From the NCBI GenBank assembly GCA_010024525.1, contig RGGS01000023.1:1-11250 (forward strand): a stretch of DNA of 11,250 nucleotides. The letters are read 5' to 3'. How positions within the stretch are numbered: position 1 is the stretch's first letter; each line of letters starts with the position of its first letter. The translations under genes and the position numbers were made by a program. Below, piece after piece: positions 1 through 6,755 of this stretch. The notes under the pieces were generated by a model, which did not search any database, was not told the origin of the DNA, and was given only the letters and a program-made list of their open reading frames with translations. The DNA comes from Verrucomicrobiota bacterium (GTDB lineage: Bacteria; Verrucomicrobiota; Verrucomicrobiia; Methylacidiphilales; Verrucolacustridaceae).

Positions 1-267
1 ACGCCGGGTCATCACCTTCACAAAGTGAGACCATCCAGAAACCGTGAATTCCCTCCGCTTTGGCCCGGCCAGAATGTGAACGTGATCGGGCATGATCACC
101 CAGGCCTCATGACTCCATCGATGAGCCATGCGCAAAACAGTCTCGAAAGCCGTGGCAAAAGTCGGATTGGCCAACTGGGCGTGGCGGTGTATCTGACAAA
201 GGGTTAAGAGGTAAACCTCCGGAACGTCCAAGGGCAGCCAGCAGGAAATGCGAGGTGGTTTGGCCAT
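1..267 (-). CDS. REP-associated tyrosine transposase (RAYT, IS200-like), N-terminal part, runs off left edge
   Basis: The minus strand is open from an ATG at 267 to the left edge, giving the first 89 residues of a protein beginning MAKPPRISCWLPLDVPEVYL. The segment WVIMPDHVHIL (about residues 57-67) contains the HUH signature (His-Val-His) that binds the divalent metal in Y1 transposases of the IS200/REP-associated class. The N-terminal layout, with a hydrophobic strand, a helix ending in RMAH and then the PDHVHIL strand, also fits this family. The catalytic tyrosine lies further downstream, outside the window. RAYTs are usually single-copy domesticated transposases that act on short palindromic REP sequences by single-strand nicking and joining. 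The inverted repeat at 319-374, just upstream of the start, is a candidate partner. It is not flanked by obvious IS ends here. The family is clear from the motif; whether the gene is intact cannot be judged. Confidence 0.8.
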   Translation of the reverse strand, partial: MAKPPRISCWLPLDVPEVYLLTLCQIHRHAQLANPTFATAFETVLRMAHRWSHEAWVIMPDHVHILAGPKRREFTVSGWSHFVKVMTRR

Positions 268-318
268 GAGGATTTAACCAAGTTTTGGCCGAAAGGATGC
301 GGTGTTTTTTGGCCCTGA

Positions 319-374
319 CGGAGCGGGGCTCTACAGAGGGGTTGGACTGATGGCATCTGTAGGCCCGCGTTCCA
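319..374. repeat. Imperfect inverted repeat beside the RAYT gene (REP/BIME-like)
   Basis: The arms are about 319-337 (CGGAGCGGGGCTCTACAGA) and 356-374, separated by an 18-bp spacer. The reverse complement of the right arm reads roughly TGGAACGCGGGCCTACAGA. The two match over GGA, CG, GGGC and CTACAGA, with one substitution and two single-base indels. It lies in the 125-bp gap between the RAYT start (267) and the methyltransferase stop (393). It is not a simple intrinsic terminator for the methyltransferase, because in that direction it is followed by a run of A, not T. REP-like sequences in inverted pairs next to a RAYT gene are common, so I read it as a candidate target of that transposase. 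The copy number elsewhere in the genome is unknown. Confidence 0.5.
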
Positions 375-392
375 CCGCGGTCGAAATCATTT

Positions 393-1133
393 TTACCTCT
401 CGCGTGCCCACAAGGTGGCGTCGGCAAAAGTGAATTGAAATTTGCGCCGATGCTCGCGAAGGAGAAACGGGAGATCTTGGCGATGGAGAAGACGAAACTT
501 AGGCCGAAGCAGTTTCTGGATGGAGGAGAAAGAATTCCGCAGCCAATTGCGCTTCGGAGTGAAGTCTGGAGACCAAGTATAAGGTGAGGTAAGGAGCACC
601 ATCCCGCCAGGTTTTACGAGCTTGGGAAGAACCTTGGTAAGAAACTTTTGGGGATCGGGGAGCCGATCGATCAGGTTGGCTGCCAAGACCAGGTCGAAGG
701 GGCCAAGGTTTCGGGGAAGGTGAAGTGCGTCCCCCGTGAGAAACCGGATTCGTTTGCGCGAAATGGCGGAGGGGATACGGGCCGTATGAGGGCTGGTAAT
801 TTTGCCTTCTTCCAAAAGGCGAAAAGAATGTCTTCCCGATCGCTGAAGTCTTTTCGCCGCCCGGATGAAGGATTGGGAATAGTCGATACCCACCACTTCG
901 GGCACATGTCGTGCGAGTTCGAAAGTGGCACGCCCCACCGCGCAACCCAGGTCCAGGGCCCGGTTGGGTTGGTAGCGGACTTCCGAAATCAGGTGGCGGA
1001 CACAGGTTGTGGGGAAGTTTTTTACCCCTTTGGGAACGACCACCCCCTTGGGGAGCAGGGCAGAGGGTTCCAAGTAGTGAAAGGCGAGGTACTCCGCCAA
1101 GACGGAGGGTTTTTCGTAGGCGGAGGGTTTCAG
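393..1133 (-). CDS. Putative 4-mercaptohistidine N1-methyltransferase (OvoA C-terminal-like, stand-alone)
   Basis: This is a SAM-dependent methyltransferase. Visible motifs are the SAM-binding LDLGCAVGRATFELA (about residues 60-74), the acidic GIDYSQSFIRAA, GDALHLP, AANLIDRLPDP and LTSPYTWSPDFTPKRNW (about 181-197). Together these are the pattern of the C-terminal domain of OvoA, which N-methylates thiohistidine in the last step of ovothiol biosynthesis; here it is a separate gene. The first ATG/GTG/TTG codon in frame is a TTG at 1100, but the family N-terminus (AYEKPSVLAEYLAFHY) begins upstream of it. The only candidate start between the in-frame upstream stop and that segment is a CTG at 1131-1133, which overlaps the TGA of the upstream reading frame (CTGA). 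I therefore place the start there, giving 246 residues. No sulfoxide-synthase gene is visible in the window, so the substrate is inferred from family resemblance. Confidence 0.75.
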   Translation of the reverse strand: MKPSAYEKPSVLAEYLAFHYLEPSALLPKGVVVPKGVKNFPTTCVRHLISEVRYQPNRALDLGCAVGRATFELARHVPEVVGIDYSQSFIRAAKRLQRSGRHSFRLLEEGKITSPHTARIPSAISRKRIRFLTGDALHLPRNLGPFDLVLAANLIDRLPDPQKFLTKVLPKLVKPGGMVLLTSPYTWSPDFTPKRNWLRNSFSSIQKLLRPKFRLLHRQDLPFLLREHRRKFQFTFADATLWARER

Positions 1134-2085
1134 GCGAGAAGCTTCTGCAAGTAGGGGGAGGGACGGTAGCCCTCAATCACCACCTCCGTTTTTCCGTCCC
1201 GATGCATCCGAACCTGTTGCAGCTTGATCTCGGGGGTCTTGTGAGGGGCGTAAAGGATATCGTCGTGAGTGGCGTTGATCTTTTCGGCAAACTTGTCGGG
1301 AGTCAGGTGGCCACCCAAATGATCGGACCGGCCGGTGGCCACGTGGATGGTGCCTAAAATTTTTTCGTCTTGGATATCACGCCCGCTAAAGGGGAGAAGT
1401 TGGGTCCGGCGGGCAGATTAGCGACGTCCGGGGTTTTGCCACGGCAGAGGCCGTGGGACTTTTGGGCCTCCTGTTTTCCGAGGTCGAGATGGAGCGTGCA
1501 GGATTTTCCCGCCACTTCGTAATCAATTTCCACCCAGTCGGATTTGGTCAGACCTAACCGCAGCTTCTCGGCCTGGCGGCTGACTTGGTTGTAATCCACC
1601 GCCAGGCCGGTTTTCAGGATGATCTCATTCAGGCCATGGAGGGTGGCTCCACGGAAGCCGTGTTTCTTGGCTGAGGCGGTCAGGGGAGCGGTGGCCGAGT
1701 AAGTGGAAACGCAAAGAATGATATCGTATTTCGGGTAAATATCTTTTTCGAGGGAGAGTCGGTTGCCCTTGGGGTCGATGGCCAGATCATCCATATCGAG
1801 GTTGCTTCCCCCCGTCTTTTTATAGGCGTAGAGATCTCCCCCAGTGAGACCGAGTGCCTTACCGGCCCCGTTGTTGATCCCCTGATAAAAGATGTCGTGC
1901 GCGTATTTCTGGACTGTCAGGGCTGGGTTTTTGAGGAAGGCAAAGTCTTTGACTTGCGTGGGATCCTCCAAGTCGATGAGAACGCAGGTTTTTTCCCCTT
2001 TTTCGGGTTCGAAAACCGTCTGGAGAAGGCGAGTGAGATCGAAGGGAGGGAACTGTTTGGGAATTTCGAGGGACGTGGTGGACAT
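1130..2085 (-). pseudogene. Broken M29-like metallo-aminopeptidase gene (internal deletion plus frameshift)
   Basis: Two pieces of one protein lie in different frames. The first starts with ATG at 2085 (with AAGGA about 8 bases upstream), runs through GLTGGDLYAYKKTGGSNLDMD, EKDIYP.YDIILCVSTYSATAPLTA and SHGLCRGKTPDVANLPAG, then turns into unrelated PNFSPLAGV... and stops with TAG at 1354-1356. The second piece reads in another frame from about 1405 (TQLLPFSGRDIQDEKILGTI, then HVATGRSDHLGGH and NATHDDILYAPHKTPEI) to TGA at 1130. In intact relatives of this aminopeptidase-like family NLPAG continues as GEVYF and a segment of some tens of residues separates it from the FSGRDIQDEK block. Both the GE-V strand and the GE-x-G-x-GT block, each supplying a metal-binding glutamate in M29 peptidases, are missing here. 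The fusion point is at about 1403-1412. The product should be inactive. An assembly error is possible but would have to remove a coding segment. Confidence 0.72.
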
Positions 2086-2183
2086 CCTGCTATCCTTAGC
2101 CGGATTTTTGCCTGTCGCAAACGGATAGGGGGCCTTTTCCGCGGGACTGGTGCACGGGGAGGGGGTTCAGGCATGATCAAGGA

Positions 2184-3530
2184 ATGTCCCTATCCGAGAT
2201 CGTCAAAGCCGACTATTTCGACTTTTTGAGGTTCCCCACGGTCTCCGCTGACCCAGCGCGGGACCAGACGATGCGGGACTGTGCCTCTTGGCTGGAAAAA
2301 AAGTTCGGTGAGATGGGTTTGGAGGCCGAAATTGTGGCTACTGCAGGAGCCCCCGTGGTGTTGGCCAAATGGAGCAAGGGAGGTTCAGGGAAGCGCCGGA
2401 AAGTTCTGATTTACGGCCACTACGATGTGCAACCTGCGGAAATGGGAGACGGATGGACGGGAGATCCCTTTGAGCCACGCATGCTGGATGGCATGGTGGT
2501 GGCACGGGGCTCCACCGACAACAAGGGCCAAATTTTTGCCCATATGCTGGGGGTGGCCGAGGCGATCCGGGAAGGGGGTGCGGCCACGGATGTGATCTTT
2601 GTGGTTGAGGGAGAGGAAGAGGTCGGAAGTGACAATCTGGAGGGGGTGCTGCGGGCCAGAAAGGATGATCTGAAGTGTGATGTGGCCATCATTTCCGACA
2701 CCAACATGGCCGGACCGAACCGGCCGACCCTGACCTACGGGTTGCGGGGCATCGCAGCCCTGGAGGTGGAGTTGACCGGACCCTCCCACGACCTGCATTC
2801 CGGTGTTTATGGGGGTGCGGTGGTCAATCCAATCACGGTTCTCACGCGATTACTGGCGGGTCTACATGATGAGAAGAATCGGGTGGCGGTTCCGGGATTT
2901 TATAAAAAGGTCCGCAAAGTGGCGGCATGGGAGCGGTTGGCAGCCAAGAATCTGAAGGTCTCCGACGCGGAGGTGCAAAGGCAGGCGGGCAGTCCGGCCT
3001 TGGCTGGGGAGCCAGGTTTTTCGGCCATTGAAAGGATCGGTATGCGACCGACGGCCGAAATCAACGGCATTACCGGCGGATATCAGGGGCCGGGGCCCAA
3101 AACGGTTTTACCCAGCAAAGCCTCGGCCAAGCTGACGTTCCGTCTGGTCCCCCACCAGGATCCCAGGGAAATCGCCCGATTGGTGGAGAGGGATTTGAAA
3201 AAGCGTTGTCCCAAGACCGTGAAGATCAAGGTGACCCCGCAGCACGGAGGGTTTCCCTATTTCTGTGACCCCAAAAAAGGGTTTGGTCCAGCGGCCAGCC
3301 GGGCGCTGAGTCAGGCTTGGGACGGAAAAAAAGTTCACTACCTTCTTGAGGGAGGCACGATTCCAATCGTCAGCGTGATCAAAAAAGTGTTGGGGGTGGA
3401 GACGTTGCTGGTGGGGTTAAGCTTACCGGACTGCCGGGCCCATGGCCCGGACGAAACCTTTCCGATCGGTTATCTGGAGCGAGGAGCCAAGATGAACCGG
3501 GCATTGCTGAGAGAGATTTCGGAAGTCTGA
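2184..3530 (+). CDS. M20-family metallodipeptidase (ArgE/DapE/CPG2-type)
   Basis: A 448-residue zinc hydrolase of the M20/M25/M40 superfamily, probably a cytoplasmic dipeptidase. Metal-site motifs are all present: GHYDVQP (H79, D81), RGSTDNKGQ (D112 bridging), EGEEEVGS (E145 as likely general base and E146 as ligand), SDT (D172), and a C-terminal LPDCRAHGPDE histidine. DLHSGVYGG (H205) and GGTIPIV complete the substrate site and lid-domain pattern of the carnosinase/dipeptidase-like branch. The length is typical. No other in-frame start lies just upstream. AAGGA directly abuts the ATG, too close for a normal Shine-Dalgarno, while a G-rich tract (2156-2165) lies about 20 bases upstream. It is divergent from the broken aminopeptidase gene, with a 98-bp gap between them. 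Family assignment is firm; the peptide substrate is not. Confidence 0.88.
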   Translation: MSLSEIVKADYFDFLRFPTVSADPARDQTMRDCASWLEKKFGEMGLEAEIVATAGAPVVLAKWSKGGSGKRRKVLIYGHYDVQPAEMGDGWTGDPFEPRMLDGMVVARGSTDNKGQIFAHMLGVAEAIREGGAATDVIFVVEGEEEVGSDNLEGVLRARKDDLKCDVAIISDTNMAGPNRPTLTYGLRGIAALEVELTGPSHDLHSGVYGGAVVNPITVLTRLLAGLHDEKNRVAVPGFYKKVRKVAAWERLAAKNLKVSDAEVQRQAGSPALAGEPGFSAIERIGMRPTAEINGITGGYQGPGPKTVLPSKASAKLTFRLVPHQDPREIARLVERDLKKRCPKTVKIKVTPQHGGFPYFCDPKKGFGPAASRALSQAWDGKKVHYLLEGGTIPIVSVIKKVLGVETLLVGLSLPDCRAHGPDETFPIGYLERGAKMNRALLREISEV

Positions 3531-3590
3531 GGTTAGGCACGGACGCGTGACCCCACACGTCCCAGGACGGCTGGGGCATCCGTCCCTACC
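3531..3590. repeat. 60-bp palindromic element with two alternative folds, between convergent 3' ends
   Basis: The element fills nearly all of the 69-bp gap between the dipeptidase stop and the panE stop. Its ends are near-inverted copies: GGTTAGGCACGGA (3531-3543) and the complement of TCCGTCCCTACC (3579-3590). Inside, CGTG/CACG (3546-3549 with 3556-3559) and CCCAG/CTGGG (3561-3565 with 3571-3575) form small stems, so it could fold as a three-armed cruciform. Alternatively it folds as two tandem hairpins: 3541-3549 with 3554-3562 (8 of 9 pairs), and GGACGG/CCGTCC (3565-3570 with 3580-3585). There is no T-run, so a classical terminator is unlikely. A dispersed REP/BIME-like element, or a structure protecting the two 3' ends, are the likely readings. 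Confidence 0.55.
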
Positions 3591-3599
3591 ATAGTTGAA

Positions 3600-4544
3600 T
3601 CACACCCTGACCATGGTTTTTAATTTCTCGTACAAAACTTTGAGGTGCGGCATCGGCACGCCCGCCGCGGCTCCTTGGCGAAGAGCTTCACCCCAGATGG
3701 ATTCCAGTTCCACGGGTTTATCCGCCAAATAGTCCAAAAGACTGGAGGGCTGGTACGCTCCCATTTTACGGGTGCGGGCAATCTCTTTGGCGGGATGATC
3801 GGGGTCCTGAGGAAAGCCCAGGGCCGCAGAGGCGGTCATCACCTCCCGCATCAGGTCGAGGGCTTCCTGATGGAGTTTGGGATCGGCCAGAATCCGGGCG
3901 GTGTCTATTCCACCCGCGGTGATGGCTAGTCCGTTGAAAGGAACGTTCCAGACCAGTTTGTACCAACGGGCGGAGCCGACGGAGGGGGCGACAGAACAGC
4001 GAATCGCGGCTTTTTCAAAAAGTGCAGCCAAGGAGCGAGCCCGAGGGGTATCGCCACCGGAAAGGTCGGAGAAGCGGATATTGCCACCCGACATGTTCAA
4101 GGCCACGCCCGGTTCAGGCCGCGAGACACAAACATGGCAGACGCCGCAAAGAATTCGCTCCCGGCCGGCAATGGCGGCGAGGAATTCCTCGTTCCCCAGG
4201 CCGTTTTGAAGGGTGCAGACCATGGTATTTGGGCCCAAGAGGGGCGGTAGGAGCGTGCGCAGAGATTCGTTGGAGGTGGTTTTGATGGCGACAATCACCA
4301 AATCGACCGGACCGATCTCCTCGGGTCGGGCAAAGGCGCGAACAGATTGAAGTTCAAAATCCCCGTCCGTGCAGCGGATTTGGAGTCCTTTTCGGCGCAA
4401 AAAATCCAGATCGCGCCGAGCCAGAAACGAAACCGTAAGACCGAGCCGGGCGAGTTTGGCTCCATAGTAGGTTCCCAAAGCGCCTGCTCCCACGACCGCC
4501 ACGGAGGGTCGGGCGGGTGGCTCCGGGGAGATAGGCACGGACAT
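3600..4544 (-). CDS. panE: 2-dehydropantoate 2-reductase (ketopantoate reductase)
   Basis: This enzyme reduces 2-dehydropantoate to pantoate with NADPH, a step of pantothenate and CoA synthesis, in the cytoplasm. The N-terminal Rossmann fold shows VAVVGAGALGTYYGAKLA (dinucleotide loop at about residues 19-24) and LARRD at the end of strand 2. VDLVIVAIKTT and LQNGLGNEE (about 112-120) follow. The C-terminal domain has RWYKLVWNVPFNGL, with the catalytic lysine at about K196 and asparagine N200, and the SSLLDYLADKPVELESIWG block near 268-285. The length of 314 matches the family. The ATG at 4544 is preceded by little Shine-Dalgarno signal. It is a lone gene, convergent with the dipeptidase and divergent from the tRNA at 4652. 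Members of this family without a known neighbourhood can act on other 2-oxo acids, so the substrate is a family inference. Confidence 0.85.
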   Translation of the reverse strand: MSVPISPEPPARPSVAVVGAGALGTYYGAKLARLGLTVSFLARRDLDFLRRKGLQIRCTDGDFELQSVRAFARPEEIGPVDLVIVAIKTTSNESLRTLLPPLLGPNTMVCTLQNGLGNEEFLAAIAGRERILCGVCHVCVSRPEPGVALNMSGGNIRFSDLSGGDTPRARSLAALFEKAAIRCSVAPSVGSARWYKLVWNVPFNGLAITAGGIDTARILADPKLHQEALDLMREVMTASAALGFPQDPDHPAKEIARTRKMGAYQPSSLLDYLADKPVELESIWGEALRQGAAAGVPMPHLKVLYEKLKTMVRV

Positions 4545-4651
4545 CCACGCAATTTACCCCATTCCGAAAGTTCACCCAAGTCCTGGGATGATGACGGTTT
4601 TGGAAAAGGCGGGTTGAGTTTCCATGCCAGCAATGGAAGATGGGTTAGGTT

Positions 4652-4724
<73 letters not shown>

Positions 4725-4846
4725 TCTTCTAGGTCGAAGGGGAAAGCGGGGGATGGAAGGGTTTGATTCACGGGTTGTGGACAGGGAATTTGGGATTCGG
4801 AAATTTCTGGTGGGCGGAACCCTGGGGCATGAAGTGAAATAGGGGG

Positions 4847-5560
4847 GTGAGATTTCTCTTTTTAACCCTTTTCGTTGGCTTGGCATTGGCGTCCCAAGCG
4901 CAGGAGAGCAGTCAAAGTCGGTTGGAATCTGCGGAGACCGGAAGTAAGGATGTGGCTTGGCCCAAAAAGCCGGATAACCGCCTCAGCTCCCTTTCGGGGA
5001 AAATGAAGGACTTTCGTGAAATCCCCAATCAAGAGTATGGTGGATCAAAGGAATTTCGTTCAGGACGATTGTACGAAGACCGCCAAGCCTCGAGTCTGGC
5101 CTCCGTTCCAATGTGGTCGACGACCGAAACCGAGTACGGCAATAAAAGTGATACGCGTTTCAACAAGGATTCCTCGATGACAAAAACGGATTCCTCGGAT
5201 CGCTTTGACCCCTCCTTTTCGAAGCCGCAGGAGGCACGGATTCGTGAAGAGAGAGAGTTATCGAGTCCGGAGGCGACCGGATGGTCCTCCCGAACCAGTC
5301 GGATGGGGCAAGCCACCGAGGGAACCCTGCAGATGTATGAAGGACGTCTGGCTAGGGTACGGGAGCGGGTCAACCGGGATCCTGTCTCGACCGACCGTGA
5401 TTTGGGGAACGGGCGCCAAGAGAAATATAGTCCCGAGGAGGTCCAAAAAATTCTCAAGCAACAGCCCGGGTTGCCCGAGATTAAGGAGATGGTGCGGCCG
5501 GCTTTGCCAGTCAGGGCTGAATCTCCAGCGGCATCTCGGCCCTTAGCTGCGGGTAGTTGA
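4847..5560 (+). CDS. Exported Ser/Glu/Arg-rich protein of unknown function
   Basis: I do not recognise this 237-residue protein. It begins with GTG at 4847, and an in-frame TGA sits four codons upstream, so the start can hardly be elsewhere. An AGGGGG tract touches the start codon. The N-terminus MRFLFLTLFVGLALASQAQE is a typical Sec signal peptide with probable cleavage after AQA. The mature part is polar and charged, rich in Ser, Arg and Glu and low in aromatic residues (DNRLSSLSGKMKDFREIPNQ; DSSMTKTDSSDRFDPSFSKP). It looks largely disordered, with a short helical stretch YSPEEVQKILKQ near the C-terminus and a Pro/Ala-rich tail. No transmembrane segment follows the signal. Its last 50 bp overlap the 3' end of the convergent BsuPI-like gene. 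Signal peptide plus consistent frame make it a plausible real gene. Confidence 0.6.
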   Translation: MRFLFLTLFVGLALASQAQESSQSRLESAETGSKDVAWPKKPDNRLSSLSGKMKDFREIPNQEYGGSKEFRSGRLYEDRQASSLASVPMWSTTETEYGNKSDTRFNKDSSMTKTDSSDRFDPSFSKPQEARIREERELSSPEATGWSSRTSRMGQATEGTLQMYEGRLARVRERVNRDPVSTDRDLGNGRQEKYSPEEVQKILKQQPGLPEIKEMVRPALPVRAESPAASRPLAAGS

Positions 5561-6083
5561 CCAAACTGGCGGCGATGGAGGCCTGTCCGGAGGCCACTTT
5601 GCCCCTCAGGGCCTGAAAGGGAATGGTGACCTGATAGTTCAGACGTTCGCCTGGGTTGACGTAGCTGTAGCCCGGCTCCGGGGCGAATTCAAAATCCTCG
5701 GACCAAGTGTAGATTACCTTACCGGCAGTGTCTCGGATAACGGCTTCGCATCTTTGGGCGGTGGGGAAGTACAGAGTGGACCCTTTGTCTGAGCCATTGG
5801 TCAGGGTGAATTTGACGACAATCTGGTCGCTCGGTTGGGGATCCCTGATGTGCTTGAGGGTGATGGCTCCGGGGGTAACTTCCAGTTTTGTTTTGTAGGA
5901 TTCCAGATTCAGCTCATTGGCACCCTCAAACCTTTTTTTGGATCCCTCCATAAAGAGTCCGCCCTTGATTAGTCCAGGAGCGGATTGGAACTTGTCCGGC
6001 ATGGTTGATTTGGAGGCGTCGACTTCTGCCCATAAAGGCAGGGCTACCAGGACACTGAACCAGTAGAGCCTATATGGTTTCAT
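5511..6083 (-). CDS. Exported protein with BsuPI-like (intracellular proteinase inhibitor type) domain
   Basis: A 190-residue protein with a signal peptide (MKPYRLYWFSVLVALPLWAE). The region from about residue 66 to the end looks like an immunoglobulin-like beta sandwich. VVKFTLTNGSDKGSTLYFPT is followed by RCEAVIRDTAGKVIYTWSED, FEF and NPGERLNYQVTIP. The order (tN-S, F-x-tuq, d-G-k-v-y-tWS, pGE) is the signature of the BsuPI domain, first known from a Bacillus protease inhibitor and common as an accessory domain in exported proteins. Inhibitor activity is not implied. A possible -35 TTGTCA lies upstream on the minus strand, but the matching -10 is weak. The gene is divergent from 6163-6639 with a 79-bp gap and overlaps the preceding gene tail-to-tail. 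Domain call is moderate, role unknown. Confidence 0.65.
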   Translation of the reverse strand: MKPYRLYWFSVLVALPLWAEVDASKSTMPDKFQSAPGLIKGGLFMEGSKKRFEGANELNLESYKTKLEVTPGAITLKHIRDPQPSDQIVVKFTLTNGSDKGSTLYFPTAQRCEAVIRDTAGKVIYTWSEDFEFAPEPGYSYVNPGERLNYQVTIPFQALRGKVASGQASIAASLVNYPQLRAEMPLEIQP

Positions 6084-6162
6084 CGCGTTCTCAGTCTGCC
6101 CAAAAAGGGCGTGAGTGACAAATCAGGTCGTCTATTTTTTCATTCTTGGATAGGTTGAGGTC

Positions 6163-6639
6163 ATGATCCGTTTCTCCCCTTGGCTCGCTCTGGCTGGGTT
6201 GCTCCTTTGGGTAGGGGCGGCGGAAAAGCCCCCGGTTCTGATCCGGGTTCATTTGCAGGCTCCCGAAGGCGCCAAGGGTGACATTTCGGTGCCGGTCAGC
6301 CTTTTCAACCCGCCGGAGAAGGTGGCAATTCAAAGTCTCCCCGAGCTATCGGAAAAAGACATTCGGAAGGTTTCAGTCCGCATGGACGGCACGGTATTGC
6401 TGGAATTCGACGACTTTGGCAGAACCAAGCTTGAAGTGGCGACCAGCACAGGACGGGGGTTGATCATGGTAGTCATTGTGAATGGGAGGGTGGTTTATGC
6501 GCCCCGGATTGACACGGTGCTGAGCAATGGCTGCCTCCTTTTGCCGGCAGGCTCGGTGACTCCGGAGGAGTTGCTTCGGGCGAACGAGGATGTTGAAAAA
6601 TATCGCAATCAGAAGCTGAAGGATGTGAAGGCTCAGTAA
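6163..6639 (+). CDS. Exported protein with SecD periplasmic-head-like domain
   Basis: A 158-residue protein with an N-terminal signal (MIRFSPWLALAGLLLWVGAA) and no further membrane segment. The C-terminal part, about residues 94-140, reads STGRGLIMVVIVNGRVVYAP and then RIDTVLSNGCLLLPAGSVTPEELL. This parallels the head subdomain of SecD, where a strand pair of the type AIVLDGKVVSAP precedes a Gly-rich turn and a (F)T-x-EEA helix. The rest of SecD (transmembrane helices and the other periplasmic part) is absent, so this is a detached domain in the periplasm or outer cell layers, not a translocase subunit. The N-terminal half (residues 20-90) has hydrophobic beta-strand character but no motif I know. 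The ATG is preceded by GTTGAGGTC. Its function is unknown. Confidence 0.6.
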   Translation: MIRFSPWLALAGLLLWVGAAEKPPVLIRVHLQAPEGAKGDISVPVSLFNPPEKVAIQSLPELSEKDIRKVSVRMDGTVLLEFDDFGRTKLEVATSTGRGLIMVVIVNGRVVYAPRIDTVLSNGCLLLPAGSVTPEELLRANEDVEKYRNQKLKDVKAQ

Positions 6640-6755
6640 ACCAGTCCCCAAGGGGTCGGTTGGAAATCACGCATATCGCAAGTGGTCGGAAGAGGGGGGA
6701 TGACCTTGGGCTTAAGAAAGCGGGCTTGTATGGCCTGCCCAAACCCGATCATCGC

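Noticed and set aside
499..1176. Long open frame on the minus strand (225 codons) overlapping the methyltransferase
   Set aside because: Low-complexity Pro/Arg/Ser-rich translation and no motif; the other frame on the same strand has clear methyltransferase motifs.
6098..6110. Perfect palindrome GCCCAAAAAGGGC between divergent genes
   Set aside because: Too short (4-bp stem) and located between two 5' ends, so not a terminator; an operator is possible but a 13-bp palindrome alone does not support it.
6705..6743. TTGGGC/GCCCAA inverted repeat between the SecD-like and oxidase 3' ends
   Set aside because: Six-bp stem with a loop of about 25 bases and no T-run; too weak to call a terminator.
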